64,000 nt of DNA from Lutraria lutraria (lineage: Eukaryota > Mollusca > Bivalvia > Venerida > Mactridae). Location: contig OZ026836.1 of the NCBI GenBank assembly GCA_964023205.1, positions 2,921,501-2,985,500 of the forward strand. The letters run 5' to 3'. Shown in pieces: positions 50,601-61,270 of this stretch. Position 1 is the stretch's first letter, and each line of letters begins with the position of its first letter. The notes beneath the pieces are model-generated. The model did no database searches. It was not told where the DNA came from and saw nothing but the letters and a program-made list of their open reading frames with translations. A program made the position numbers and the translations under genes.

Positions 50601-50632
50601 AGAGAGACAAAGGAGATCGTACAGAATTATGA
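44662..50632 (+). CDS. CNPY4: Canopy-type ER protein (canopy 3/4 homologue)
   Basis: Saposin-like ER luminal proteins of this family act with chaperones in receptor folding (canopy 3 with Toll-like receptors). Seven exons: 44,662-44,791; 45,743-45,866; 46,743-46,883; 47,343-47,427; 48,861-48,978; 49,980-50,075; 50,598-50,632, in phase, 242 residues. A signal peptide runs to about residue 28 (..NKSFCA). Six cysteines are placed as in the family: C42, C45, C99, C161, C189, C201. Hallmarks are [30 protein letters not shown] and [11 protein letters not shown] Lys-rich tail ends in RTEL, a KDEL-like retrieval signal. The donor of exon 2 (GC|GTTAGA) is weak. Canopy 3 and 4 cannot be separated confidently; the symbol is a best guess. 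A 40-bp tandem array abuts exon 5. Confidence 0.93.
45237..45276. repeat. Imperfect 40-bp palindrome
   Basis: CAAAGACCTATATATACATA pairs with the reverse complement of TGTATTTGGGTCTTTG at the other end. It is related to the palindromes at 12,244 and 59,322. Confidence 0.65.
46444..46619. mobile_element. MITE family T2, TA target site
   Basis: CAGTCACACCTGTGTTAG at the left and CACAGGTTTGACTG at the right are inverted ends, with TA on both sides. It has no coding capacity and lies in canopy intron 2. Confidence 0.8.
46950..47119 (+). mobile_element. MITE family T1
   Basis: ACAGTACAACCTCTATAAAG at the left and CTCTGGAGAGGTTGTACTG at the right. It lies in a canopy intron, in the opposite orientation to the copies at 18.9 and 25.9 kb. 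Confidence 0.8.
47478..47725. repeat. Dispersed-type repeat in a canopy intron
   Basis: Starts CCCCTTTCTAAGGAAAAGGG (self-complementary) and contains GTCAAAGGTCAAGGTCACAG. This combination is reminiscent of long bivalve repeats with tandem TCAAGGTCA motifs. Single copy here, so low certainty. Confidence 0.4.
47966..48351. mobile_element. MITE family T3
   Basis: TTAAAGTTCCATTAGCTTTT at the left matches the left end of the 15,839 element, and ATTATGGGACTTT closes the right. A GAGCGTGTGACGTCACATTA block lies in the middle. The internal 62-codon frame is not a gene. Confidence 0.55.
48501..48860. repeat. 40-bp tandem array ending at the canopy exon 5 splice acceptor
   Basis: Nine units of exactly 40 bp start at 48,501, 48,541 and so on to 48,821 (TGTGATTTTATAATCACCAT plus a second half). 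The units contain the palindrome GTGATTTTATAATCAC. The last unit drifts into TATTATTGTTTACAG, the functional acceptor. The repeat's TATTGTTTTATTTACTGTG resembles that acceptor with CAG changed to CTG, so the array may have grown from the exon edge. Confidence 0.95.
48997..49172. mobile_element. MITE family T2
   Basis: CAGTCAAACTTGTGTTTG and CACATGTTTGACTG are inverted ends; internal GACCTCTGAATAAAGACCAC matches the 46,444 copy. It lies in a canopy intron. Confidence 0.8.
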
Positions 50633-50774
50633 TGTGTGCATCATCTCATATATATTCATGACTTCATGAATTTATCTATCATCTTATACATGTACATTCA
50701 AGAATCAAAATATTCACCCACCTAAACTCTTATGCAAATGTGATTCATTTTCATCTCTTCAGTTTTGTTTTAAC

Positions 50775-50937
50775 TACAGTACAATCTCTCCAAAGCAACA
50801 CCTTTTGGGAGCTGCAAAATTATGTTATACTGAGAGGTTAAATCAATATTTAAATTGTGGAAAGAGAAAAAAATTATGCTGTTATTGCAGTGAGGTTGTT
50901 GCTCGAGGGAGGGCCGCTCTGGAGAGTTTGAACTGTA
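50775..50937 (+). mobile_element. MITE family T1
   Basis: TACAGTACAATCTCTCCAAA and CTCTGGAGAGTTTGAACTGT form the inverted ends, with GCAACACCTTTTGGGAGC inside. It lies downstream of the canopy stop codon, probably in the 3' UTR. Confidence 0.8.
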
Positions 50938-51165
50938 TTGTCTATGTGTCTAGCTATCACTTGTAAAGTTTGAAATCCTTGCATGAATACAGTACATTTG
51001 TATTTAAAGTTATAATGCTAAGATTGTGGACTAATCTCAGAATGTTTGATGAGAGGTTGTCAATATTCGAGATTGCTCTCACTACCAAAATCTTTTTTTT
51101 GTTTGTTAATGTTAAACTTTGTAATTGAATGACTGAAATGTTTATATAGTAAATATATATATAAT

Positions 51166-51171
51166 AATAAA
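51166..51171 (+). terminator. Candidate polyadenylation signal of the canopy gene
   Basis: AATAAA about 530 bp after the stop codon, in an AT-rich stretch. If used, the T1 element at 50,775 is part of the mRNA. Confidence 0.3.
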
Positions 51172-51796
51172 CTATATACATGTACATAATTATGTATGTA
51201 CTGAATACTATTTGAAAAGCAGCATTTTATTTAAATCATGATTAAGAATGTTTAAAAGTGGAACGTCAATTATATCAGTATCAAGTTTCATAGCCTTAGA
51301 TCCAGCAGCTGCTTTCCTATCGGCTACTGGTCAAATGAGAATCAGAATCAACCAATCAGAGGCAAGCTTAGATATTAGATTTATAATCTCATGACTATGG
51401 TATATAAACAGCTGTAACTTCAGTATGTTGGAGGATTCATGCCAAAAAAGTGTGATTGTCATATTGAATGTTTTTAATATTGTTATTGTGTTAAATTAAG
51501 TGACTGTATAATGTATTAATCATATATTGTAAGATCCATTCACTTGTTTTTCTGGCACTACTTTTATGTATTTATATCATCTAATATACATTGTACATGT
51601 AAATACTTCTTCAGCTGTTTGACATTGTGTGTAAATTTTGTACTGATTGTCCAGCAGAATTTCAGATTTTGATAAAAATTTAATTGGTAAAATCTCATCA
51701 GTGTAGTTATGTTATATCTGATTAAATATCAGTGTATATTTTAGTCCTGTGTATTATAGCATATTAGATATGTAATAAGAATCAGGATATAAATCA

Positions 51797-51960
51797 AAGT
51801 ACTGAAAGTATCGCGGAAACTGAACATGAAATGGGAACTACATTAACATATAAACAATTTCATGGAGAATGTTGAAAATGAAACACTTTGGTCGACATCA
51901 AAATACATGTGCACCGGTCAAGCGACGGCTATGGATAGCTGAGCTATTGTTCAGTTTCCA
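51797..51960. mobile_element. Dispersed inverted-repeat element, family A
   Basis: AAAGTACTGAAAG then GGAAACTGAAC at 51,815 and GTTCAGTTTCC ending at 51,959. Same plan as the copy at 26,586. Confidence 0.65.
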
Positions 51961-52637
51961 ACAATATTCAACAGAAACACCATACTGTGACTTGACATGG
52001 CATTACTTGTTTCTGAACTCAGAAACTCTTATTGACCAGTCTGAAAAAGGCCAAATATGATGTTATTGGATTTATCGCCTTCAGCTAGACTAACATTGTC
52101 AATGATTCCAAGACTGCATGGTGATAATCTGATTGTGTCAGTTAAACTTCAACATTAGTGCTTGCAATCAAGTTTATTCTTGATACAAAATATTCATGAT
52201 CTGTAAGGATACTATAAAGTAGCATTAGACTTTGGCAATGCATTATTAATCTAATTTTGAATTTTTCATTGTGATTTGGCTATTCATGGAGATGACAGAA
52301 TGTATGGGATTTATGAAACACATATGGACTGATATTTTTCATATTACCATTTTCAGCTCCAAAAATTGGCCCGAGAGAAATTCAGTCTGGGCTGGCAAAA
52401 TTTTGAAAAAAATTTTGGGTGCCTTGATGGGATGTATCCCATTTGTTGAGGTCATACAAAAAATAAATTTATTGTATACATTTAACTTTTTTATTGAGAA
52501 CAAAACCTCAAGCACTTCTAAATCCATTTTACAAAGTAACAGCAAAATGCCGTTAATAAAACAGCGTGATCTCTAACATTAGAACTTATGTAAAAACAAA
52601 CACAGCTTCATTAAATATGCACAAACATGTTGGTATT

Positions 52638-52643
52638 TTTATT
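52638..52643 (-). terminator. Candidate polyadenylation signal of the ECI1-like gene
   Basis: AATAAA on the minus strand about 170 bp beyond the stop codon at 52,813-52,815. Confidence 0.35.
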
Positions 52644-52812
52644 CTATAGTTAAACTATTGTTTTATAATGTGATCATATATACTTTATGAAACAATTGTC
52701 AAACACAGTTCCTTTTACATACCACTCTATCAGATATACAATTTACTGAATAACACTGTAGTGGCATGTGTATCACAAATGGTTAATATCACGTTTTTTA
52801 TGATACATTTTT

Positions 52813-55800
52813 TCACTTCTTAGATTTCTTTTTTAAGTTTTCAATATAAAACCCAAGAGCTTTTTGTACTGAGTCTTTGGTTATGAAGTTCACGAAATGT
52901 TGGATATCTTCTTCACGTCTGGCCAGCAGTTTATCTATTATAGGTGTTCTCATTTGTGATTTTGTCAGCTGTCGAGCATAATCTGAAATAGATGTGAATA
53001 ACAGTAGAATAACATAAAGATTGACAGTCATTTTCTAGTACCCGCTAAGATAAATACAAATGTTGAAATGTGTACCTGCTTTGAAAAAGAGATTTCCATG
53101 TTTTCAATTATTTTGATTCGTACAATGAGAAAAAGCAATAAAGAAACAAAATCTAATACAATACAATTGCACTTTTCAAGGAAATATCATTGTTCATTAT
53201 TTAGAAAATGAGGTAATTACGTATTATACAAGATAAAAGTATGCAAAAACTGATTGCATGTTACATCATTTGATAAGTTACAAACTGAATTCCCATGAAA
53301 TATATGATGATTTATGTTAATCAGGGTTATCTTTTGTCCCTTAAAACTCACGAAAGAAACAAAGCTTCTGATCTAACAGAATTTATACCAAAGGGTCAAA
53401 ATTACTATAAATTAGCAGGACTTCAAATTATTATCAGTCAAGGGTAATTTTTTACCCTCAACTTTGAAGTCTAGTGAGCACCTAGTTACTTACAGATCAT
53501 CAAACTATATATAACAATACATTATTTGGAATAGTCATACCTGGAATTTTCAGCCATGACACCATTTCATTCTGAGCTTTTTCTTGGATGGATTCTGGAG
53601 TCACAACCTCGTCAACAAGACCGATTTTAAGAGCATTCTCCGTTGTTAGCATTAATCCTTTCTGACATGAAAGCTCAGTCTGACGATAACCAACCACGCT
53701 TTCCATGGAGTCAATAAACCTGAATGAATAATTCTATACTTTATTCATCTGTATGGACACTGTGGAGTATGAAGAAAGCTTTCTACTTTTACGCTTACTT
53801 TACTGATGTTAAACGTACATAATCTTCATTATCTTAGTAACCTACCTTACATGTATAAATGATTGGATTATATCAAGTTTTACACCCCTTTTCAACAGTC
53901 AAGACTCGTATAAGGCAGACTGTTCGCCTAACCATCGTTCCTGGGAAGAACCAGTACTAGACTTTCATCCTTTGTAAGCAACTGTCTACTTTCTCACATA
54001 AAGAGACAAAGTCGGTAGCTGAGCTTGAACCCATGACCCTTTATCAGTGAGAGATTATGATGATTTGAAGTCAGCGACCTAACCACTAAACCAAGGAGGC
54101 TGGTTAGTAAGAATGAACATGTAAAGTTGGTGTACTGATTTTAGTAGTACTCAACATATTTATATGTAGCAAGAGTATAGTAAACCACAAGATGATGTCT
54201 CAAATAGCTCAGGTATTCAATAATGATATAAAAAAATGCCAAATGTTATACTATCAATTTAGAATTAGAAATAAGCATGGTCAACACCAGGCAACAAGGT
54301 ACATACAATGTTTATTACGATTATCAGTTTTTAAGACACTAATTTGGATACAAGTATTACTGCAAATTAACTACCTTTCTTTACTGTTTTGGGGAACAGG
54401 TATCGGGTCCTTTGATGGGGGAAATTGGCATCATGAAACACTTACTCTGGGGGAAAATATATACTTTTTAACTTGGAGAACTACTGGACCCAAAAATTTC
54501 ATAAAAAGGGGCCTTTAAGTAACAAAGAAACATACCAAAATGGTGGAATTATCCCCTGAAATATAAAATATACTTTATCTATATACATGTATACAAAATG
54601 TATAAACATTCATAATTCAAAACACTTGAATTTACAGTATTTATTATTCTAACTAACTACTTGTACATTTTTTAAACAGAAGTTTCATGATTTTATTTAA
54701 AAACTAACTGGTTAATCGAGTCTAGTCCATGTGCATAGTTTGCTATGCATCATAATGTTATATAACATATTCCGCAGCAAGACATAGAAACAGGCCATTT
54801 GTTAAAAATCCTGTTAGCTTTCATAATAATTATGTTTCTTTGTTTTGCAAACCAAATTATCAGTCCAATTTCAAGCACACTCAATCTGACATAATAAATG
54901 GACCTTAAAAATGCCTTTTTTTATTTTTTGTATGTTTCACAGACAAATACTAATGAACTGTGTTAGTTGGGTTAACATCCGTTGATCTGTGAAAATACTA
55001 TATCTGGTATTTAACCTTATTTCAGTCTTGAAGGCTTCTTGATTCTATTATATAACAAACACAAGACTAGTCATACTCATAAAATTGGTATATTGATATA
55101 TTTTTAGATTAACACACACTGATTTCAATAGTTTTAAATACTAGTAAAAAGTCAAACACACCAACTGGGTTTCATTCAATCCAATAGAAAAGTTCTGCAC
55201 CATAATTCTGTAATCACAACATGTAGCAAGTAGACATCCACCGGCTGGACTGTGTCCCTTAACATCAGAAGATATAATTCAATTTATATATTTGTAATGT
55301 TATCCAATGATTTGCATTTGTCTACATTAATGTATATCATAATATTATATGGCATAATAACTTATTAATTAATCATTTTTCCTTACAGAATCATCTAAAG
55401 CATAACACATTATGTTGTATAAAAATACATTAGCATTTTTAGCATTTGATTTTTTAAATGGAATTGAACCATGAGAACATTTGAATAAACACCATAATTA
55501 TAAATTATATTTATAACCAATTTCTTTGATTTCTTACAACTAAAATCTCATACTGCATTCTAATACAAAATCAAAATTTTCTTTGTACTTACATTGATTG
55601 CAGCAACTGTAGCCAGTCTCGAGCCATACAAATTGATCCAAACATTTTGTAATGCTTTCCAGAACTCAGTAAGTCGTTCAACCTGTGGTTGGTACATCTC
55701 CATGATATCTAATCCAGCACAAAATACTTTGTTATTACTCTGAAATAATAATACATCATGCCAAAATGAATAACCTAACAAGAAAATGCTAATAAAAAAG

Positions 55801-56988
55801 TATGCAATAAGCAGAATGATCAGTAAATAATGATGTCTCAAGCAACCTTCAAACATATATTCTTAATGAAAATTGATTCATAAAGGTATTGGATGGACTT
55901 TATACATTACCAGTCAATCAAAACAATACCAATGGAAAATTAAGAACAGGGAAATACATTCTGTACAGAATAACACAAAACTAGAAATGTTACAAGAATA
56001 AACAGTAGTCTGTCATTGACAAATAAAAGAACATACAAGAGCTTTGGAGCATATGAAATAAAACAAAAAAAGAAATATTCTGAGAAAATTAGAATACATA
56101 TAAATCCACTCTTACTGATGTTAATATCAACCCTCTACAACTTTTATCATTGTGCAACTTCTCCAGTGTGATGTTAATGTCTGTGAGAAACTCTAGATTC
56201 AGACTGTTCACTGGTGGTCGGTTCATTTGTACAGTGGCAACACCTAATAACAATATCAGAGGCATGAAAATGCTCAGTTAGTTTATCAAGTATATTGTAC
56301 ATGCACAGCAACATCTTTCCTAAAAGGTACAGACCCCTTATTGGGAAACCACAAAATTCTCAATCATTTTCTATGCATATAGATATACAGTCACATCTGA
56401 GTTAACAGCCACAGTGTGCACAATAGTCAATCTTTGACATACTATTATATATTATTATAATTATGTAACTGTCAAAATAAACCAGCAAAAAAAGATTGCC
56501 TGTAAATAATGCCCTGCATATTTCTTATACACATTATGACTGATATCAAATTCAGGTTTGACTCTAATTCAAGAGTAATTCCATAACAAACTGGTAAATC
56601 AAAAAGTGTTGACAGATCTATAGAATTTAAGACTATGTGTGGTTTCATTTAAGAGCAAAGGAAAAATCAATTTACAAAATTGTAACTAATACAAGTTTTA
56701 AATTACAGTGCAACTTATCCGAAGCAACACCCTTTGGGAGAGAAAAAATTGTATGTTCTTGTTAAGGTTGTTGCTCTAGAAGTTCAATTACTAGGCAATA
56801 TTAAACAAAGTATGGGTAATATGTAACTATAAGCTTCATACACTTAGGTAGTTTTTACCTGTTTTGGCATCTAGATTAACCAGCAGTTTATCTGAACCAG
56901 TTGTCATACATCTGGAGTATGCATGAGTAGGTTTGTTAAAAACTGTCTTCAGTATGGCCGGTGAAAATACCCTTCTTACACTCATCAT
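52813..56988 (-). CDS. ECI1: Enoyl-CoA delta isomerase 1, mitochondrial
   Basis: Shifts cis-3 or trans-3 double bonds to trans-2 enoyl-CoA in the beta-oxidation of unsaturated fatty acids, in the mitochondrial matrix. Seven coding exons: 56,988-56,859; 56,243-56,116; 55,739-55,593; 55,257-55,162; 54,555-54,537; 53,719-53,541; 52,982-52,813. About 289 residues against 302 in human. A basic, acid-free leader (MMSVRRVFSPAILKTVFNKP) fits mitochondrial import. Crotonase motifs: MNRPPVNSLNLEF, KVFCAGLDIMEM, GHSPAGGC and GLNETQLG, whose Glu at 164 is the expected catalytic base. The C-terminus FITKDSVQKALG..KKKSKK has no peroxisomal signal. Exon 5 is a 19-nt micro-exon encoding GIIPPF; as written the total is one base short of frame (see findings). 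An acceptor TTCTGTTACAG at 57,004-57,005 implies a further 5' non-coding exon. Confidence 0.92.
53863..54103 (-). mobile_element. tRNA-derived SINE, family S1 (best copy)
   Basis: On the minus strand it begins GCCTCCTTGGTTTAGTGGTT, with an A box, then B box GGGTTCAAGCT about 60 bases later, as in tRNA-derived SINEs. The body ends near CCTTTTCAACAG-type sequence (as read on +). It lies in an ECI1 intron next to the micro-exon. Confidence 0.85.
54537..54555 (-). CDS. ECI1: ECI1 micro-exon (19 nt)
   Basis: On the minus strand TATATTTCAG|GGGATAATTCCACCATTTG|GTATGT. It encodes GIIPPF plus one base, matching the GIIAPFW segment that follows LNETQL in vertebrate ECI1. Flanking exons need 20 bases here to stay in frame. 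Confidence 0.8.
56704..56784 (+). mobile_element. MITE family T1 (truncated)
   Basis: TACAGTGCAACTTATCCGAA with GCAACACCCTTTGGGAG, then GGTTGTTGCTCTAGA. The right end is missing. It lies in the first ECI1 intron. Confidence 0.6.
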
Positions 56989-57084
56989 GTTTAATTCAAA
57001 ACTGTAACAGAAAATAGCTATTTAGTATTACAGAACAAATGGTTTTCACTGATTTAAAGTTCAGTCTAAACATTCTAAGAAATA

Positions 57085-57960
57085 ACAAGAGGGCCAAGAT
57101 GGCCCTTTATCGCTCACCTGAGAACAAAGTCACAATAATTAATGACCAGATAATATAGTTTCCAACTCTTATAACCCATTTTTATGTAGATTTTGAGATC
57201 AAAACCAACAATGAAGGTATAATACTGTTAAATAAGCTAAAACGTAGCAATCCAAGGGCCCATAACTCTTGAAGTTCTGGTCCGATTCCACCCATAACTG
57301 AACTTGCCCAATACCATATAAGGTCATAAACATTCATTGTAAATATGATTAGGATCGGTGAATAAATGAAGGCGCTAGAGTGTAAACAAGCTACAATATA
57401 GCAAATTTTCTAAGTCAAGGGCCCATAACTCTTGAAGTTGTGTTCCGATTCCGCCCATAATCAAACTTGTCCAAGATCTTTTAGTTATATACATTTACAG
57501 AAAATATTATTAGGATTGATGAATAAATGAATGTGCTAGAGTGTAAACAAACTCAAATATAGCAAATTTTCTAAGTCAAGGGCCAATAACTCTTGAAGTT
57601 TTGGTCCGATTCTGTCCATAATCAAACTTGTCCAAGAACGTTTGGTTATACACATTTACTGAAAATATGATTAGGATTGGTGAATAAATGAAGGCGCTAG
57701 AGTGTAAACAAGCTAAATATAGCAAATTTTGTTATTCAAGGGCCCATAACTCTAGAAGTTATTGTCCGATTTTGCCCATAATCGAACTTAGCCGAGACAT
57801 TGTGGCCATATACATTGTGAGCAAGTTTAATCATGATTCGTTAAGAGCTGCGGTTGCTAGAGTGTAAACAAACTAATTGTGGACGGATGCCGGACGCCGG
57901 ACATTCAACGATCCTAAAAAAGCAAAATGCAAAAACATGAGACCAGTCACTATGAGAAGA
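57085..57960. repeat. Dispersed repeat with four internal ~161-bp units
   Basis: Opens with GAGGGCCAAGATGGCCCT (self-complementary) and TATCGCTCACCTG. Then come four units beginning CAAGGGCC.ATAACTCT at 57,253, 57,416, 57,577 and 57,737 (spacing 163, 161 and 160 bp), closed by GGACGGATGCCGGACGCCGG. I associate this family with bivalve genomes and transcript UTRs. It lies just upstream of the first coding exon of ECI1 and probably within its 5' intron. Confidence 0.75.
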
Positions 57961-59171
57961 ACAAATAATGGTCGAAATGGTAGTCATGCACAATGACTGG
58001 CAAAAACTATCTACACGCATGATGTAAAGACAAATATGATGTGTTCATTGTAGACAAGTTATGATAAAATTAATGGATATGAATAAGGATTGATCTAAAA
58101 ATAGAAACAAAATAAACACAAGTCTTTTGACATTCCAATTTAGGGTATATATTCAGTACATTACGGTGGCCGATTTACATCATGTCATATTTTCGCTATA
58201 AATGCGAGAAAAAACAAAATGACGTCAAAGTCATGTCTTGGTGTGACAATGTAACAATGCAAAAAAGCAAAAATGAGTCATGTTATCGCATTACATCTGT
58301 TGTGTCTTTGCTTTTTTCACGGCGAAAATGCAACAACACGAAGACACGATAAAGAAAAGAGAAAAGTAGTCACTAAGTTTAATAAAGTCTCGAAATTAAT
58401 GAAGTTACGAACAAAACATTGGTCATCCATTGAAAATGAAATGACACTTTATAAGCTTTATTGACAGCTGGCCTAGAAAGTCAAGAGTATGTTATCTATT
58501 CAAAAAAGAAATAGTACTATTAATTCAGAATTGCTATATCGCTGTTAACAATATTATCTACGATTGTCATATCATTGAAAACATTTTATCTCCAGTTGAA
58601 AACCGGTATTTGTGTACCAACTTGTCGAATACTTCCGAACATCGCGAAATGTCATGACATTCAAAAACGTCAATTCAACACGACCGTAACGAGAATCGAT
58701 TGACTGGCAGACACGTGTTTATGTTAAATAATTCACAGATAAAGAAGGGAAGTTGAGATCAATCTAACAACATACGTGCTTTAAAGTTACAACTGAAATA
58801 ACCCTTCTTCGACACCAATTCTAACCCCAGTATTAGTTTTGTATAAATCTCGTTAACCCGTTCCGGTACCGGGATTTTATTTGTAAGATATAGTTTTTGC
58901 ATTTGTGGTCTTTAATTATTTCAATTTGGAATGAACGCAGTAAGATTTCTTGCACCATAAACCCTTCATTTCTAGCGTTACCTTGATCAATGTCAAGTCA
59001 GCACATGGGATTATGGACATGTGTAGGCCTATGTGTTGGTCCTAGAATACAGTGTCCCTAATAGGATCGAACCCACTTGGCATGTTCATTGAAATAACTT
59101 CAATGTAGATGTCAAACGAACTTTGGTTATTGTATATGTGTTGTTAATTACTTATTTAATTATTTATCACA
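57961..59171. other. No gene seen
   Basis: Probably holds the ECI1 transcription start, because a splice acceptor precedes its start codon, but I cannot place the first exon. The 63-codon frame at 58,273-58,464 has no recognisable content. Confidence 0.4.
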
Positions 59172-59292
59172 GAACAGAACAGAACAGATACTTTATTACA
59201 TGACTTGAGCCAATTAAGGTTCATCATCATTACATATAACAAATATATACATAATTTACATGCGACATGGGAGTAAACATAAACAATGCACA
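59172..59292 (-). mobile_element. LINE 3'-end fragment with (TCTGT)n tail
   Basis: The reverse complement ends AATAAAGTATCTGTTCTG followed by two more TTCTG units. Same family as 3,699-3,805. Confidence 0.55.
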
Positions 59293-59321
59293 CTATAGAT
59301 CCTACTTAATTAGACCCATGT

Positions 59322-59355
59322 AAGGACTTACATATATACATGTATATAAGTCCTT
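59322..59355. repeat. Near-perfect palindrome
   Basis: AAGGACTTACATATATACAT pairs with ATGTATATAAGTCCTT. Third member of the palindrome set with 12,244 and 45,237. Confidence 0.75.
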
Positions 59356-59579
59356 GATAGACCTAAACAATTGTATGTTTTTGGTTACATTTGCGCATTA
59401 AAATAGGGTATAGGTAGATTGTTTTTTATCAGTTATTTTGACTCTTGAAAAGCGGTTGGAAAGGTAAAAAAGTAAGAAAATGGATGTACCGCACCTCAGG
59501 CCTAATAAAAAGAATATATTGTCCCCGGGGATGATGGGATAGGTCGGGGTTACCAGAAACAAACAATTATTTAAGCCTT

Positions 59580-61270
59580 ATATAGGCATCATAACAACAT
59601 TATAGGCATCATAACAACAACTTTGTTTAAATCTGTAACCTCGTTTAGTACTTCATGTATTTGTTGTTGTCGTTCTTTTCTATAGTTCTATATACAAAAT
59701 CATCAGATTAATACATATAAAAGATACTATCACAAAGACTAACAATAAATGGATATAGTTTATTTTGAAATCAGTATAGGCACTGAGGCCCATGTGAACA
59801 TACAATTACATACATGAAATTACAAATGACGTGACAAAGAGACAATAGTTAACATGAAAGATAATGCTTTACGCCGAGAATATGGCTTGAACTAACAAAT
59901 GAGATATAAAGTTGTTTTTTGAAATGTAATGCCAATAGATGAGAGTAAGCTAAGTATTTAAAAGTACTTTTTGCGACGGTCTTATCATTAAAGTGTAATT
60001 GAGATGATAATTCAGAACAGTGGCGGAGAATGTGTATAATGTTCTTTTTTTTAATCATTTCAAACATAGTAATTTGATAAAATACCATCTATTTGTCAAA
60101 ATAGAAAATAGTTAAGGGCACAATTTACCAACATGAATAATATATGAAAACATCCTTAAATAAAGCATGTGAATAAATTTAAATGAATGCAACAATTAAT
60201 GGTTAAAATGCGTATTTACAAATAATGAGCGTGATGAGTACATAATATCAATTTTAAACTTGTTTCATTTATAGTAATGTACATTTTGTAAGTACAAATG
60301 TAAAAATGCAACATTGATAAATAATATTGACAACTAGTCAAGTGTAAACTTGACTCAACAATACATTATAGATGCATTTTGACACAAATGAAGAGCATGA
60401 TAAGTACATCATATTTATATTAGACCTGTTTTATTTATAATAAATACCCTGAGGTTGTCGTGTATACAGATCTATAGCAATGGTCCAGCGAACACAATCG
60501 CATGTATGACCATTTAATAAAAGCACGGATCAAATGTAATCAAATTATAAGGCGATTTGCTATGTAATAAAAATAAAAAAGTCGCCAGTATATATACTTA
60601 TCTGATCAAATCCTAATGATGTAATAATGTGTTTCTGTCAAAGTTCGAAAATGCGTTATTTATACGAACAGAAAGACATTTTATAACCAAATTGTTTACC
60701 ATGTTTGTTGAATACCTTTGCAGGAAGTTTCGACAGTTTTCATAATTTCTTTAGGATTTTGTTCATCAAATTCCTTTTTAATGAATTCGTCATTGATCAA
60801 ATACAATGTGAATAAAGGCATGGATTATCTTTTCAATAAAATTTTAATTACATGTCGTAATAGTCAATTAATTTTAAATCAATTGGATACTATACTTATC
60901 TGTGTAAGGTGATAAAACAATTAACGTAGTAGCTAGTACTGAAACAATTAACCTCTCTATTCTCAAATAATTACAAACTTAATGAAAACACACTTACTTA
61001 GTACAATGGTTTGTGTCAACAGTGTCTCGTGTTGTCACAAACTTCTCAAGTCTCTCATCGTATGGCTTTAACAATTTACATCAATTAACGAATACAAATC
61101 TTCTGTATAAAGTCGGGGTACACACCTTGTTTCTCAATCTCTTCTTCATTCAAAGCATAGATACAAATAACCAGTGAAAATATAGAATATATCAAAATAA
61201 AAATATATTTTTAAAGTGTTATTTGTTGATATTAATCATTTATCAATATGCATTGATGTATAATTATACA
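59580..61270. other. No gene seen
   Basis: AT-rich sequence. A short direct repeat (TATAGGCATCATAACAAC) occurs twice at 59,580-59,622. Short open frames only. Confidence 0.45.

Noticed and set aside
58273..58464. 63-codon frame with a hydrophobic start followed by basic residues
   Set aside because: Short, isolated, and without splice sites or recognised similarity.
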